Below, in pieces: positions 34,987 through 43,431 of a stretch of DNA of 64,000 nucleotides. The translations under genes and the position numbers were made by a program. This DNA is from a candidate division NC10 bacterium CSP1-5 (GTDB lineage Bacteria > Methylomirabilota > Methylomirabilia > Methylomirabilales > CSP1-5). The stretch lies in assembly GCA_001443495.1 (NCBI GenBank), contig LDXR01000009.1, positions 58,022-122,021 of the forward strand, in the 5' to 3' direction. Position 1 is the first letter of the stretch; the number at the start of each line of letters is the position of its first letter. Below the pieces are notes generated by a model, which was given only the letters and a program-made list of their open reading frames with translations, did no database searches and had not been told where the DNA came from.

Positions 34987-36186
34987 TCATCGGAGCTGCT
35001 CCAGTGCCCTGCCCATCCGCTCGAGCCCCTCGCGGATCTGCTCCATGCTGAGGCAGTACGAGAGACGGAGGTGTTTGTCACTCCCGAAATCGGCGCCCGG
35101 GACGGCCGTGACGCGGGCCTCCCGAATGAGATAGCCCACGAGATCGGTGGAACTGTTGATCTTGCGACCCCGGGGCCCGGTCCTCTTTCCGTAAAAGGCG
35201 GACACATTCGGGAAGGCGTAAAAGGCCCCCTGGGGCGGGACACACGTCACCCCCGGAATCCGTCCCAGATGCTCCAGGAGATGGTGCCGGCGCCTCTCGA
35301 ACTCGGCGCGCATAGCCTCGACCGCCTCCTGCGATCCCAGCAGAGCGGCCACGGCGGCCTTCTGGCTGATCGAGGTCGGGGCCGAGGTGGAGTGGCTCTG
35401 GAGATCGATCATGGCCTTGATGACCTCCTTGGGTCCGGCGGCGTACCCCACACGCCACCCGGTCATCGCGTAGGTCTTGGAGACCGATCCCACCACAAAG
35501 GTCCGTGCCTTGACCTCCTCTCCCAGGGATGCGATGCTCACGTGTTTGATGTCATCAAACGTCAGCGTTTCGTAGGCCTCATCCGAGACGAGATAAAATT
35601 CCCTCTCCACCGCGAGTTCCGCGATGGCCTTGAGTTCCTCGGTCTCGATCACCGCGCCCGTGGGGTTGCAGGGGGAATTGAGGATCAACGCCTTCGTCCG
35701 AGGGGTCAGGACCCGCTCGACATCTCTCCGCTTCAGGCGGAAACCCTCCTCCTCGGCGGTTGACACAAAAACGGGGGTCGCAGCTGCCAGCCGGACCTGT
35801 TCGGGATACGTCACCCAGTACGGAACGGGGATGATGATCTCATCCCGCTTATCGAAGAGGACCATCGCCAGATTGTAGAGGACCTGTTTCGAACCGGCAG
35901 AGGCGATGACCTCGTCCCGGGCATATTCCAGTCCATTATCCCGCTTCAGTTTGGCGACCACCGCGTCCCGGAGCTGTTCAGTCCCCGCGACCGCCGTATA
36001 CCGGGTGAACCCCTCCCGGATGGCCTGCACCCCCGCCTCTCTGGCGTGTTTCGGGGTATCGAAGTCGGGCTCCCCCCCCGCAAAGCTGATGACGTCGATG
36101 CCCTCTGCCTGCATCTGCTTCGCCAGGGCGGTCAGGGCGAGGGTCGACGAGGGGCTGATGCTGCGCACGCGTCGTGACAGTGCCAT
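34987..36186 (-). CDS. aspC: Aspartate (class I) aminotransferase
   Basis: This PLP-dependent aminotransferase of the I-gamma/AspB type makes aspartate or related amino acids from oxaloacetate and glutamate. Seen: VISFAGGEPDFDTP near the N-terminus, NSPCNPTGAV, SDEAYETLTFD, Schiff-base Lys in VGSVSKTYAMTGWRVGY, and the substrate-carboxylate Arg in HLRLSYC. The ATG at 36186 lies 5 bases after AAGGAGG. Length is 399 residues. Prephenate aminotransferase activity is known for some close relatives and cannot be excluded, given the aro genes in the window. Confidence 0.9.
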   Translation of the reverse strand: MALSRRVRSISPSSTLALTALAKQMQAEGIDVISFAGGEPDFDTPKHAREAGVQAIREGFTRYTAVAGTEQLRDAVVAKLKRDNGLEYARDEVIASAGSKQVLYNLAMVLFDKRDEIIIPVPYWVTYPEQVRLAAATPVFVSTAEEEGFRLKRRDVERVLTPRTKALILNSPCNPTGAVIETEELKAIAELAVEREFYLVSDEAYETLTFDDIKHVSIASLGEEVKARTFVVGSVSKTYAMTGWRVGYAAGPKEVIKAMIDLQSHSTSAPTSISQKAAVAALLGSQEAVEAMRAEFERRRHHLLEHLGRIPGVTCVPPQGAFYAFPNVSAFYGKRTGPRGRKINSSTDLVGYLIREARVTAVPGADFGSDKHLRLSYCLSMEQIREGLERMGRALEQLR

Positions 36187-36196
36187 GTATGCCTCC

Positions 36197-36700
36197 TTAC
36201 CGTTTTCCCGACTTACGCTGGCGATACCTCTCCCTGAGCATCCGCTCCACAACTGGAGACACCAAGCCCTTCACGGTGCCGCCGAGCAGAGCAACCTCCT
36301 TGACCAACCGCGAGCTCAGGTAGGTATAAGCTTCGTGGGGCATCAGGAAGACCGTCTCGATGTCTTCAGCGATCCGGCGATTCATGAGAGCCATCTGGAA
36401 CTCGTACTCGAAATCGGAGATGGCCCTGAGGCCGCGGATCACGACGGTCGCCCCCTGCGTCTTCACGTAGTCTACGAGAAGGGTGTGAAAGGCATCGATC
36501 CGGACCCCCTGCATGTCCCTCACCGCATCCCGAATGATTTCCATCCGCTCCTCGAGCGTAAAGAGCGGGGCCTTTTCGGGATTACCAGAGACCGCCACGA
36601 TCATCCGGGGAAAGATCTTCGACGCGCGCTCCAGGATGTCTCGGTGCCCGTTCGTGAAGGGATCAAAGGTGCCGGGATAGACTGCCAGGATACTCCTCAC
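36197..36700 (-). CDS. coaD: Phosphopantetheine adenylyltransferase
   Basis: This enzyme carries out the penultimate step of coenzyme A synthesis, transferring AMP to 4'-phosphopantetheine. The nucleotidyl-transferase signature VYPGTFDPFTNGHRDI begins at residue 7, and the R-G-L-R block (VIRGLRAISDFEYE) and the ISSRLVKE-like segment (LSSRLVKEVA) are intact. Length 167 is normal. It overlaps rsmD by 4 bases, the usual coaD-rsmD pairing. Confidence 0.96.
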   Translation of the reverse strand: MRSILAVYPGTFDPFTNGHRDILERASKIFPRMIVAVSGNPEKAPLFTLEERMEIIRDAVRDMQGVRIDAFHTLLVDYVKTQGATVVIRGLRAISDFEYEFQMALMNRRIAEDIETVFLMPHEAYTYLSSRLVKEVALLGGTVKGLVSPVVERMLRERYRQRKSGKR

Positions 36701-37266
36701 TGTTCGACCTCCGGTGCCCGTGCGTAGAAACTTAACATGGTCTGGCCGTGTGTCCTTTCTCGGATCCGACGCAGATTTCCGATACGCTCCGGAAGCGGCT
36801 CCTTGGCAAAGTGCTCGACGATCACAACCCCATGGGGCCGGAGCAGACCGCCGGAGGCCACCACCTCCAACGTGCGAGGGGCGAGGCCGGTTCCATAGGG
36901 AGGATCGAGAAAGATGATGTCGAAGCTCTCCCGCTGACGAGCGAGGCGCGGTAGGACGCGCAGCACGTCACCGCCGAGCAGCCGGTTCTGCCCCAAGCCG
37001 GTCCTCTCGACGTTTTCCCGGAGAACGCGAAGGCAGGCCGGATCCTGCTCGAGAAACACGACCTCGGCACCGCCACGGCTCAGGGCCTCGATCCCGACTG
37101 CCCCCGATCCGGCGTAGAGGTCAAGAAATCGAACCCCCCGGACTGAGCTTCCGAGAATACCAAAAAGAGCCTCCCGAAGGTAGTCGGAAGTTGGACGGAC
37201 CCCCTTCCTCTTCGGAACCTTGAGTCGTCGTCCTTTCGCCTCCCCTGCGATCACCCGCATACGCAT
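36697..37266 (-). CDS. rsmD: 16S rRNA (guanine-966 N2) methyltransferase
   Basis: This enzyme methylates G966 of 16S rRNA with S-adenosylmethionine. Seen: the N-terminal VIAGEAKGRRLKVP and RPTSDYLREALFGIL, the SAM motif FLDLYAGSGAVGIEALSRG and the catalytic DPPYGTG. Length is 189 residues. The ATG two codons downstream is an alternative start. It is upstream of coaD with an ATGA overlap. Confidence 0.94.
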   Translation of the reverse strand: MRMRVIAGEAKGRRLKVPKRKGVRPTSDYLREALFGILGSSVRGVRFLDLYAGSGAVGIEALSRGGAEVVFLEQDPACLRVLRENVERTGLGQNRLLGGDVLRVLPRLARQRESFDIIFLDPPYGTGLAPRTLEVVASGGLLRPHGVVIVEHFAKEPLPERIGNLRRIRERTHGQTMLSFYARAPEVEQ

Positions 37267-37274
37267 CCCGGCAG

Positions 37275-37357
37275 TCAGCGGTCCGCAATCAGCTGCCAGC
37301 TAAATACCCCAGTCCTTCAGATGCTGACAGCAGACTGCCGATAGTCAACGGCTGCTC
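37275..37357. repeat. Heptad-phased imperfect inverted repeat after recG
   Basis: The left arm reads as consecutive 7-mers TCAGCGG, TCCGCAA, TCAGCTG, CCAGCTA (37275-37302). The right arm reads GCTGACA, GCAGACT, GCCGATA, GTCAACG, GCTGCTC (37323-37357) and ends exactly at the recG stop. In reverse complement the left arm follows the same NNGCTGA consensus, so the two arms can pair imperfectly. It probably acts as a hairpin at the end of recG. No T-run is present. Confidence 0.6.
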
Positions 37358-39448
37358 CTAGCCGACGGTGGCCAGCGCCAGTGCTCCTTCCCACCGCTGC
37401 TCCACGGCATCCCGGAGCAGCGCGTGGCCGATGAGGTCGGGATCTTCTTCCACCAGCCTGAAGGCCTCCCGCTGCGCAACCTCGAGGAGCCTCACGTCTC
37501 GAAGAAGATGGGCAACTTTAAGATCCGGTACTCCCGCTTGCCGCGTCCCGAAGAGCTCTCCTGGACCCCGGAGCTCCAGATCCCGTTCGGCGAGCTGAAA
37601 ACCATCCGCCCACTCCACCATGGCCTGAAGTCTGGCCGCGCCCTCCTCGGTGAGGTACCGGCCGTGAATCAGGAGGCAGAACGCCTGGGCCTGGGACCGC
37701 CCGACCCTTCCCCGAATCTGATGCAGTTGCGTGAGGCCAAAGCGATCGGCATGTTCCACCACCACCACCGTCGCCCGCGGAACATCCATTCCCACCTCCA
37801 CCACCGTGGTGGCCACCAAAACCTGAATCTCCCCATTGCGGAAGGCGTCCATGACCCTGCGTTTTTCCTCTGTCCGCATCCGGCCGTGGATACAACCGAC
37901 GCTGCTGTCACGAAGAATCCCTTTTTGGAGCTCGGCGGCCAAACTCGTCGCCGCCTTCAGATCGGCCTCCTCACTCTCTTCCACGAGGGGACAGATCACG
38001 TACGCAGCTCCTCCCCTTCGGACCTCCTCCCGCACGAACTCGTAGGCCTGAAGGCGCATCCCCTCGGGGACAAGCTCGGTCTTCACGGGTTGCCGTCCTG
38101 GTAGCAGCCCCTCGATGACCGAGACGTTCAGGTCACCGTAGAGCGCGAAAGCCAAGGTTCTGGGGATCGGGGTGGCGGTCATGACCAAGGTATGCGGACG
38201 AGAACCCTTGGCGGCCAACTCCGCCCGTTGTTTCACGCCAAAGCGGTGCTGCTCATCCACAACGATGAGGCCCAGACGGTGAAAGCTGACCGCCTCCTGC
38301 AGGAGGGCGTGGGTTCCGATGGCCACCTGCACCTCACCCGCAGCAATAGATTGCCGAAGCCTCTCCCGCTCCCGTACGCTTATCCCTCCGCTCAGGAGGC
38401 CGATCTGAATCCCCGCAGGCTCCAGGACAGCCTGGGCCTTCAGGTAGTGTTGCTCCGCCAGGATCTCTGTAGGCGCCATAATCGCCCCCTGGAAGCCGCT
38501 TCCCACGGCATGGACCATGGCCAGGAGGGCCACCGCCGTCTTCCCAGACCCCACATCCCCTTGCAGGAGGCGCATCATGGGTCGAGGCCGCGCCATGTCA
38601 GCCTTGATCTCCTCCAGCACCCGCTCCTGGGCGGGTGTAAGCTCAAACCCCAGACGTGCTCGCACTGCCGTTTCGATGTCCGGCGCCCCCGCCATGGCAC
38701 CCGCCACATCCCCTTCTGCCGCCCGACGCATGCGGGCCACGCCGAGGCTCAACAGCAGGAGGTCATCGAAGGCGAGGCGCCTCTTCCCCGCCTCCGCGTC
38801 CTCCATCTGCTCGGGAAAATGGATTGCCCGGAGAGCCTCGGGAAGGGCCATGAGGGCGTGACGATGGAGGATCCCGTGAGGAAGGAAGTCTTGAACCTGC
38901 GGGGCCCGCGCCAGGATGAGGTCTTTCATGAAGCTCCGAAGCCACCGTTGGAACAGTCCATCAGCCAAGGGATACACCGGGACGATACAGCCCGTGTGAG
39001 TCTGGCTTCCATCCTCCCATGCCTCGTAATCCGGGTTCACCATCTCGAACCCCGGACCCCAACTCACTTTCCCCGACACGATGACCCGGTGACCGGGGTG
39101 AAACCGCTGCTGGAGGTAAGGTTGATGAAACCACTTGGCGACGAGGGTCCCGGTTCCGTCTTCGAGGATGACCGACAGGATCTTAAAGCCACGGCGGGTT
39201 GAGGTGACTGCCGTCCCTTTGACCTCTCCCACCACCGTCTCCTGAAGGCCCGCACTCAGATCCCGGATCGGCCGAAGAACCCTTCGATCCTCGTGTCGGA
39301 GAGGCAAAAGGTAGAAGGTGTCTGCCACGGTCCGCACCCCCAGCCGGGCAAAGGCCTGAGCCCGCTTCGGCCCCACCCCCTTGAGGTACTGTACCGACAT
39401 ACTGAGATTCGGGGCATGCTGGACTGAAGAAATCCCTTGCCTTTTCAT
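37358..39448 (-). CDS. recG: ATP-dependent DNA helicase RecG
   Basis: This is a branch-migration helicase that remodels stalled forks and recombination intermediates. Seen: the N-terminal wedge/OB domain (LKGVGPKRAQAFARLGVRTV and later HPGHRVIVSGKVSWG), Walker A QGDVGSGKTAVA, DEQH box VVDEQHRFGVKQR, TATPIPRTLAFALYGDL, and the C-terminal helicase half with QIRGRVGR. At 696 residues it is full length. It is divergent from rpmB with 65 bases between. Confidence 0.97.
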   Translation of the reverse strand: MKRQGISSVQHAPNLSMSVQYLKGVGPKRAQAFARLGVRTVADTFYLLPLRHEDRRVLRPIRDLSAGLQETVVGEVKGTAVTSTRRGFKILSVILEDGTGTLVAKWFHQPYLQQRFHPGHRVIVSGKVSWGPGFEMVNPDYEAWEDGSQTHTGCIVPVYPLADGLFQRWLRSFMKDLILARAPQVQDFLPHGILHRHALMALPEALRAIHFPEQMEDAEAGKRRLAFDDLLLLSLGVARMRRAAEGDVAGAMAGAPDIETAVRARLGFELTPAQERVLEEIKADMARPRPMMRLLQGDVGSGKTAVALLAMVHAVGSGFQGAIMAPTEILAEQHYLKAQAVLEPAGIQIGLLSGGISVRERERLRQSIAAGEVQVAIGTHALLQEAVSFHRLGLIVVDEQHRFGVKQRAELAAKGSRPHTLVMTATPIPRTLAFALYGDLNVSVIEGLLPGRQPVKTELVPEGMRLQAYEFVREEVRRGGAAYVICPLVEESEEADLKAATSLAAELQKGILRDSSVGCIHGRMRTEEKRRVMDAFRNGEIQVLVATTVVEVGMDVPRATVVVVEHADRFGLTQLHQIRGRVGRSQAQAFCLLIHGRYLTEEGAARLQAMVEWADGFQLAERDLELRGPGELFGTRQAGVPDLKVAHLLRDVRLLEVAQREAFRLVEEDPDLIGHALLRDAVEQRWEGALALATVG

Positions 39449-39513
39449 GAGAGTTTCAGTAATGTCTGCCGCGTTCGGTGAGGGGCAACGTCAACGATCG
39501 GGGGGAGGCCAGG

Positions 39514-39714
39514 ATGGCCAAGATCAAACGTGCGTGCGCAATCTGCGGGAAGGGGCCAAAGGTAGTCCACCGGATCAGCCACGCCCATAACGTGAGCAAA
39601 CGGCGACAGCTCCCAAACACTCATCGGGTCCACGCGCTGATCAACCGCACCCCCCGTCATATCCACGTCTGTACCCGATGCCTCCGCTCCGGCAAGGTGC
39701 AAAAGGCCAGCTAA
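39514..39714 (+). CDS. rpmB: 50S ribosomal protein L28
   Basis: This large-subunit ribosomal protein carries a zinc ribbon formed by two Cys pairs, C-A-I-C near the N-terminus and C-T-R-C near the C-terminus. This is the zinc-containing form. The ATG at 39514 after GGGGGAGG gives 66 residues, the normal size. The ORF upstream to 39478 is not conserved. It is followed by the heptad inverted repeat that separates it from the convergent ppGpp synthetase gene. Confidence 0.96.
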   Translation: MAKIKRACAICGKGPKVVHRISHAHNVSKRRQLPNTHRVHALINRTPRHIHVCTRCLRSGKVQKAS

Positions 39715-39732
39715 GCAGCGCAGAGCGCTGCA

Positions 39733-39818
39733 GTTCAAGGTTCGGGGTTCATAGTTCATGGTAAGACCCGAACCCCCTCGCATTTTTTCCATGAACCATG
39801 AACTCTGAACTGTGAACC
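39733..39818. repeat. Heptad-phased inverted repeat between rpmB and the ppGpp gene
   Basis: Four adjacent 7-mers GTTCAAG, GTTCGGG, GTTCATA, GTTCATG (39733-39760) are mirrored by CATGAAC, CATGAAC, TCTGAAC, TGTGAAC (39790-39817). All eight share GTTCANN when read outward-in. An alternative perfect hairpin pairs GGTTCGGG (39739-39746) with CCCGAACC (39767-39774), and TTTTTT follows at 39783-39788. It probably serves as a bidirectional terminator between convergent genes. Confidence 0.75.
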
Positions 39819-39820
39819 AT

Positions 39821-41992
39821 TTAGTGGCTGCGGATCCGCTCGACCCCCATGACACCCTTGACCCGCCGGATCGCCTGCATCGCCCCCTGAAGCTGTTTCA
39901 GATCGAAGACCTCCAGAACAAAGGTATTGAGTCCCCGCCTCTCCTCGGTGACCCTGATCTCCGCCTGCGCAATGTTCGCGTTGGTTGAAGAGATGGCACT
40001 GCTGATCTCCGCCAAGAGCCCTGGGCGGTCCTCCCCGATGGTCACCTTGATCTTCACCTGATGTGGGACCTTCGTCCGTTCGTCCCAGTGGACCCGGATC
40101 TGTCGCTCGGAATCGTATCCGAAGGCCAGGACGTTGGGGCAATCAGCGGTGTGGATGGTGACCCCCCGTCCCCGGGTAATGAAGCCGATGATGTCGTCTC
40201 CGGGGAGGGGGTCACAACACTTGGCAAAGTGGAGCAGGATGTCGTCCACCCCGTCGATATGGATCCCCTCCTCCGCCGCCTTAACCGGTACCCTCCTCCC
40301 CTTGCTCTCCTCCTCCACGATCGCCTGCGCCTGCTCGGGCGGGAGCAGTTTCAGCACCACCTGACGGGGAGAGATCTTGCCGAAGCCGATGGCCGCGTAC
40401 AACTCCTCTTCGCTCCCCACCTTGTAGTGCTCCAAGGCCTGGCCCACGGCCTCGAGCTTCGACAGCGGCGCCGTTGCCTTTGCGATCTTTCGAAATTCGC
40501 GGTCCAAAAGTTCTTTCCCCAACGTGATGGATCGGACCCGCTCCTCGTTCTTGATCCAGGCCTTGATGCGGCTGCGCGCTCTGGAGGTCCTGACGATCTT
40601 GAGCCAGTCCCGACTCGGATGCTGTGTGGTCGCGGTCAGGATCTCCACGATGTCTCCGTTGCTGAGTTCGTACCGGAGCGGCACGATCCGCCCGTTGACC
40701 CGGGCCCCTGCACAACGGAGGCCGACGTCGGTGTGAATGCTGAAGGCAAAGTCGATGGGGGTGGCCCCGCGGGGCAGCGCCTTGACATCCCCCTTCGGGG
40801 TAAAGACGTAGACCTCGTCCGGAAAGAGGTCGATGCGCAGCGTATGCAGAAACTCTCGGCTATCTTTCAGGTCCCGGCCCCAATCGAGCAACTGGCGCAG
40901 CCAGAGGAAATTCCTGTCCGACTCATCGAGGGTGGCCCTCCCCTCTTTGTAGGCCCAGTGGGCGGCGATGCCCTCCTCCGCCGTCCGGTGCATCTCCTGG
41001 GTCCGGATCTGGATTTCGGTCGGGTCCCCCTTGGGGCCGATCACGGTCGTATGAAGGGACTGGTACATGTTGGATTTAGGGACCGCAATGAAGTCCTTGA
41101 ACCGGCCCGGGATAGGTTTCCAGAGGCTGTGGACCATCCCCAGGGCCCCATAACAATCCTTGACGGTATCCGTGATCACCCGGATCGCAGTGAGGTCGTA
41201 AATCTCATCGAAGGTCTTGCCCTGGTCACGCATCTTCCGGTAGATCGAGTAAAAGTGCTTGGGGCGACCGGTGATGTCACCGGGAATATCGACCTCGGTC
41301 AGTTTCTGCTTGAGGATGGCGATCGCCTCGTTGACCTGCGCCTCCCGCTCCTGTCGCTTCTTGGCGATCTGGATGGCCAAGTCTCGATAGGCCTCAGCAT
41401 CCAAGTGTCGTAGGCTCAGGTCTTCGAGCTCCTGCTTGATCTTGGCCATACCCAAGCGATGCGCCAGCGGGGCGTAGATTTCAAGGGTCTCCTTGGCGAT
41501 GAGCTGGCGCTTGGCCTCCGGCAGCGGGTCCAGGGTCTGCATATTATGGAGGCGGTCAGCCAGTTTAATCATGATGACTCGGATATCCTTCGCCATCGCC
41601 AGCAGCATCTTCCGAAAACTGTCCGCCTGGCGATCCTCACGGGTGGAGAAGGGAAGCTTGGACAGTTTGGTAACCCCATCGACCAGGTCGGCGATCTCGT
41701 CGCCAAAAAGGGTTCGAATCTCCTCGACGGTCGTCTGGGTATCTTCGATGGCATCGTGCAGAAGGCCTGCGGCAATGGCTCGCACATCCATCTTGAGATC
41801 TGCGAGGATCGCCGCCACCCTCATGGGGTGGGAGAGGTAGGGGTCGCCCGAGCGCCGCGCCTGTCCCCGGTGGACGGTGGCGGCGAATTCGTGGGCCCTG
41901 CGCAGGATCGCTACGTCCGCATCAGGGGTGTATGACTTGATGCTTTCAACGAGGTCCTCGATCCCCAACGTCGAAATCCTTCGGGCCTCCAA
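39821..41992 (-). CDS. spoT: Bifunctional (p)ppGpp synthetase/hydrolase (RelA/SpoT)
   Basis: This is the stringent-response enzyme that makes and degrades (p)ppGpp. Domains in order: HD hydrolase (residues ~25-190, with SHPMRVA and LLHDAIEDT intact, so hydrolase-active), synthetase (~230-345, with YDLTAIRVI and KSNMYQSLHTTV), TGS (~395-455, FTPKGDVKALPRGATPIDFAF), a Cys-containing zinc-finger region (FAKCCDPLPGD) and a C-terminal ACT domain (~650-723). At 723 residues it is the typical long Rel form. It lies downstream of the tsaC-type gene on the same strand, with a 51-base gap. Confidence 0.96.
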   Translation of the reverse strand: MEARRISTLGIEDLVESIKSYTPDADVAILRRAHEFAATVHRGQARRSGDPYLSHPMRVAAILADLKMDVRAIAAGLLHDAIEDTQTTVEEIRTLFGDEIADLVDGVTKLSKLPFSTREDRQADSFRKMLLAMAKDIRVIMIKLADRLHNMQTLDPLPEAKRQLIAKETLEIYAPLAHRLGMAKIKQELEDLSLRHLDAEAYRDLAIQIAKKRQEREAQVNEAIAILKQKLTEVDIPGDITGRPKHFYSIYRKMRDQGKTFDEIYDLTAIRVITDTVKDCYGALGMVHSLWKPIPGRFKDFIAVPKSNMYQSLHTTVIGPKGDPTEIQIRTQEMHRTAEEGIAAHWAYKEGRATLDESDRNFLWLRQLLDWGRDLKDSREFLHTLRIDLFPDEVYVFTPKGDVKALPRGATPIDFAFSIHTDVGLRCAGARVNGRIVPLRYELSNGDIVEILTATTQHPSRDWLKIVRTSRARSRIKAWIKNEERVRSITLGKELLDREFRKIAKATAPLSKLEAVGQALEHYKVGSEEELYAAIGFGKISPRQVVLKLLPPEQAQAIVEEESKGRRVPVKAAEEGIHIDGVDDILLHFAKCCDPLPGDDIIGFITRGRGVTIHTADCPNVLAFGYDSERQIRVHWDERTKVPHQVKIKVTIGEDRPGLLAEISSAISSTNANIAQAEIRVTEERRGLNTFVLEVFDLKQLQGAMQAIRRVKGVMGVERIRSH

Positions 41993-42043
41993 GCCCCTAA
42001 ATCAATAACTTATCATAATTCCCGCCCCCCTTCAAATGAGATC

Positions 42044-42706
42044 TCAGGATAAGTGCAAGATCTCCTTGCCCAGCACGGCGCCCAGCGCCTGTGCGGTGAT
42101 GGCCCCCTCTCTGATGATGCGGAAGGGGAGTTCGGTGCAATCGAGGACCGTCGAGGCAGTCCCTCCTGGTACCCGTCCGCCGTCCAAAACCAGGTCGCAT
42201 CGGTTGCCAAGGCCCCTGACGACATCTGCGACCGTCACTGGGTCGACCCCACCACTTCTGTTGGCACTGGTTCCGGTGATGGGGCGATCAAGTGCTGCCA
42301 GGATTTCCAGCGTCAGACGAGATTTCGGGATCCGAATCCCGACGGTGCCCGTTCCAGCCGTTACGGCCTCTGGAATTTCCGGGCCAGCAAGGAGCACCAG
42401 GGTGAGGGGACCTGGCCAGAATCGCTCAGCCAGTTGCCACGCAGCTCCCGGCAGTTCCCTCGCGACTTCGTTCACATCTTCCATTTTGCCGATAAAGACG
42501 GGAATCGGCTTATCCTGAGGGCGTTTCTTTACCTCAAGGACCCGGGCGACCGCCTCCGGCCTGAACAGGTCGGCACCCAGCGCGTACAGGGTATCAGTGG
42601 GAAAGGCGACAAGCCCTCCCCTCCGCAAGACCGCCGCGGCCTCTTCGACAACAGCCGGATCGGGATGCATGAAATTCACGGGAGTTATCTTGGGCTTCTT
42701 GCTCAT
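42044..42706 (-). CDS. tsaC: L-threonylcarbamoyladenylate synthase (Sua5/YrdC family)
   Basis: This enzyme makes threonylcarbamoyl-AMP from threonine, bicarbonate and ATP for t6A37 of tRNA. Seen: LRRGGLVAFPTDTLYALGAD, the KKRPQDKPIPVFIG block, WPGPLTLVL and TSANRSGG, the hallmark motifs of the family. At 220 residues it is the short YrdC-domain form without the Sua5 C-terminal domain. Positioned before the ppGpp gene in the same direction. Confidence 0.92.
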   Translation of the reverse strand: MSKKPKITPVNFMHPDPAVVEEAAAVLRRGGLVAFPTDTLYALGADLFRPEAVARVLEVKKRPQDKPIPVFIGKMEDVNEVARELPGAAWQLAERFWPGPLTLVLLAGPEIPEAVTAGTGTVGIRIPKSRLTLEILAALDRPITGTSANRSGGVDPVTVADVVRGLGNRCDLVLDGGRVPGGTASTVLDCTELPFRIIREGAITAQALGAVLGKEILHLS

Positions 42707-42729
42707 TGTCGTTCGATCCTCTCTATGAT

Positions 42730-43431
42730 CTACATCCCCAGATAGGCCTTTCGGACCTCCTCGTTGACGATGAGGTCCTGGGCTTTCCCCTCCAAGACAA
42801 TGCGCCCGGTCTCCAAGACGTAGCCCCGGTGGGCGATCGACAGGGCCATGTAGGCATTCTGCTCCACCAGGAGCACGGTGGTGCCTTGGCTATTAATGTC
42901 CCGAATCGTGTCGAAGATCTGGTCCACCAGGAGGGGGGCAAGACCCATCGAGGGCTCATCGAGGAGCAAGAGGCGCGGATGGGCCATCAGGGCCCTCCCG
43001 ATGGCCAGCATCTGTTGTTCACCCCCCGAGAGGGTTCCCGCGACCTGCCTCCTCCGCTCCTTCAACCGGGGGAAGAGGGTGAAGACCCGCTCCAAGTTCT
43101 CGGCAAAGGAGTCGTCGGTCCGGGCGTAGGCGCCCATCTCCAGGTTCTCGAGGACCGTGAGACGGTTGAATATCCGTCGTCCTTCCGGAGCGTGGGCGAC
43201 CCCCGCGGCAACAATCCGGTGGGGTGGAAGGCGATCGATCCGCATCCCCTCGAAGCGGATCTGACCCTCGTGAGGGCGCAGCAGTCCGGAGATGGACTTG
43301 AGGGTCGTGGTCTTCCCCGCCCCATTGTTCCCCAGGAGGGTGACGATCTCCCCCCTCCCGACCCGGAGCGAGATTCCGTGGAGCGCCGGGATCGCTCCGT
43401 AGTACACGTGGATCCCTTCGACCTCAAGCAT
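42730..43431 (-). CDS. livF: Branched-chain amino acid ABC transporter ATP-binding protein
   Basis: This is one of the two ATPases of a Liv-type (HAAT) importer. Seen: Walker A GNNGAGKTTTL, signature LSGGEQQMLAIGRAL, Walker B LLLDEPSMGLAP and the LivF-typical end LIVNEEVRKAYLGM. At 233 residues it is normal. It overlaps livG by 8 bases at the 3' end of the operon livK-H-M-G-F. Confidence 0.95.
   Translation of the reverse strand: MLEVEGIHVYYGAIPALHGISLRVGRGEIVTLLGNNGAGKTTTLKSISGLLRPHEGQIRFEGMRIDRLPPHRIVAAGVAHAPEGRRIFNRLTVLENLEMGAYARTDDSFAENLERVFTLFPRLKERRRQVAGTLSGGEQQMLAIGRALMAHPRLLLLDEPSMGLAPLLVDQIFDTIRDINSQGTTVLLVEQNAYMALSIAHRGYVLETGRIVLEGKAQDLIVNEEVRKAYLGM

Noticed and set aside
40061-41413. 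450-codon open frame opposite the ppGpp synthetase
   Set aside because: Antisense to an intact Rel protein. Composition and lack of motifs mark it as a shadow.
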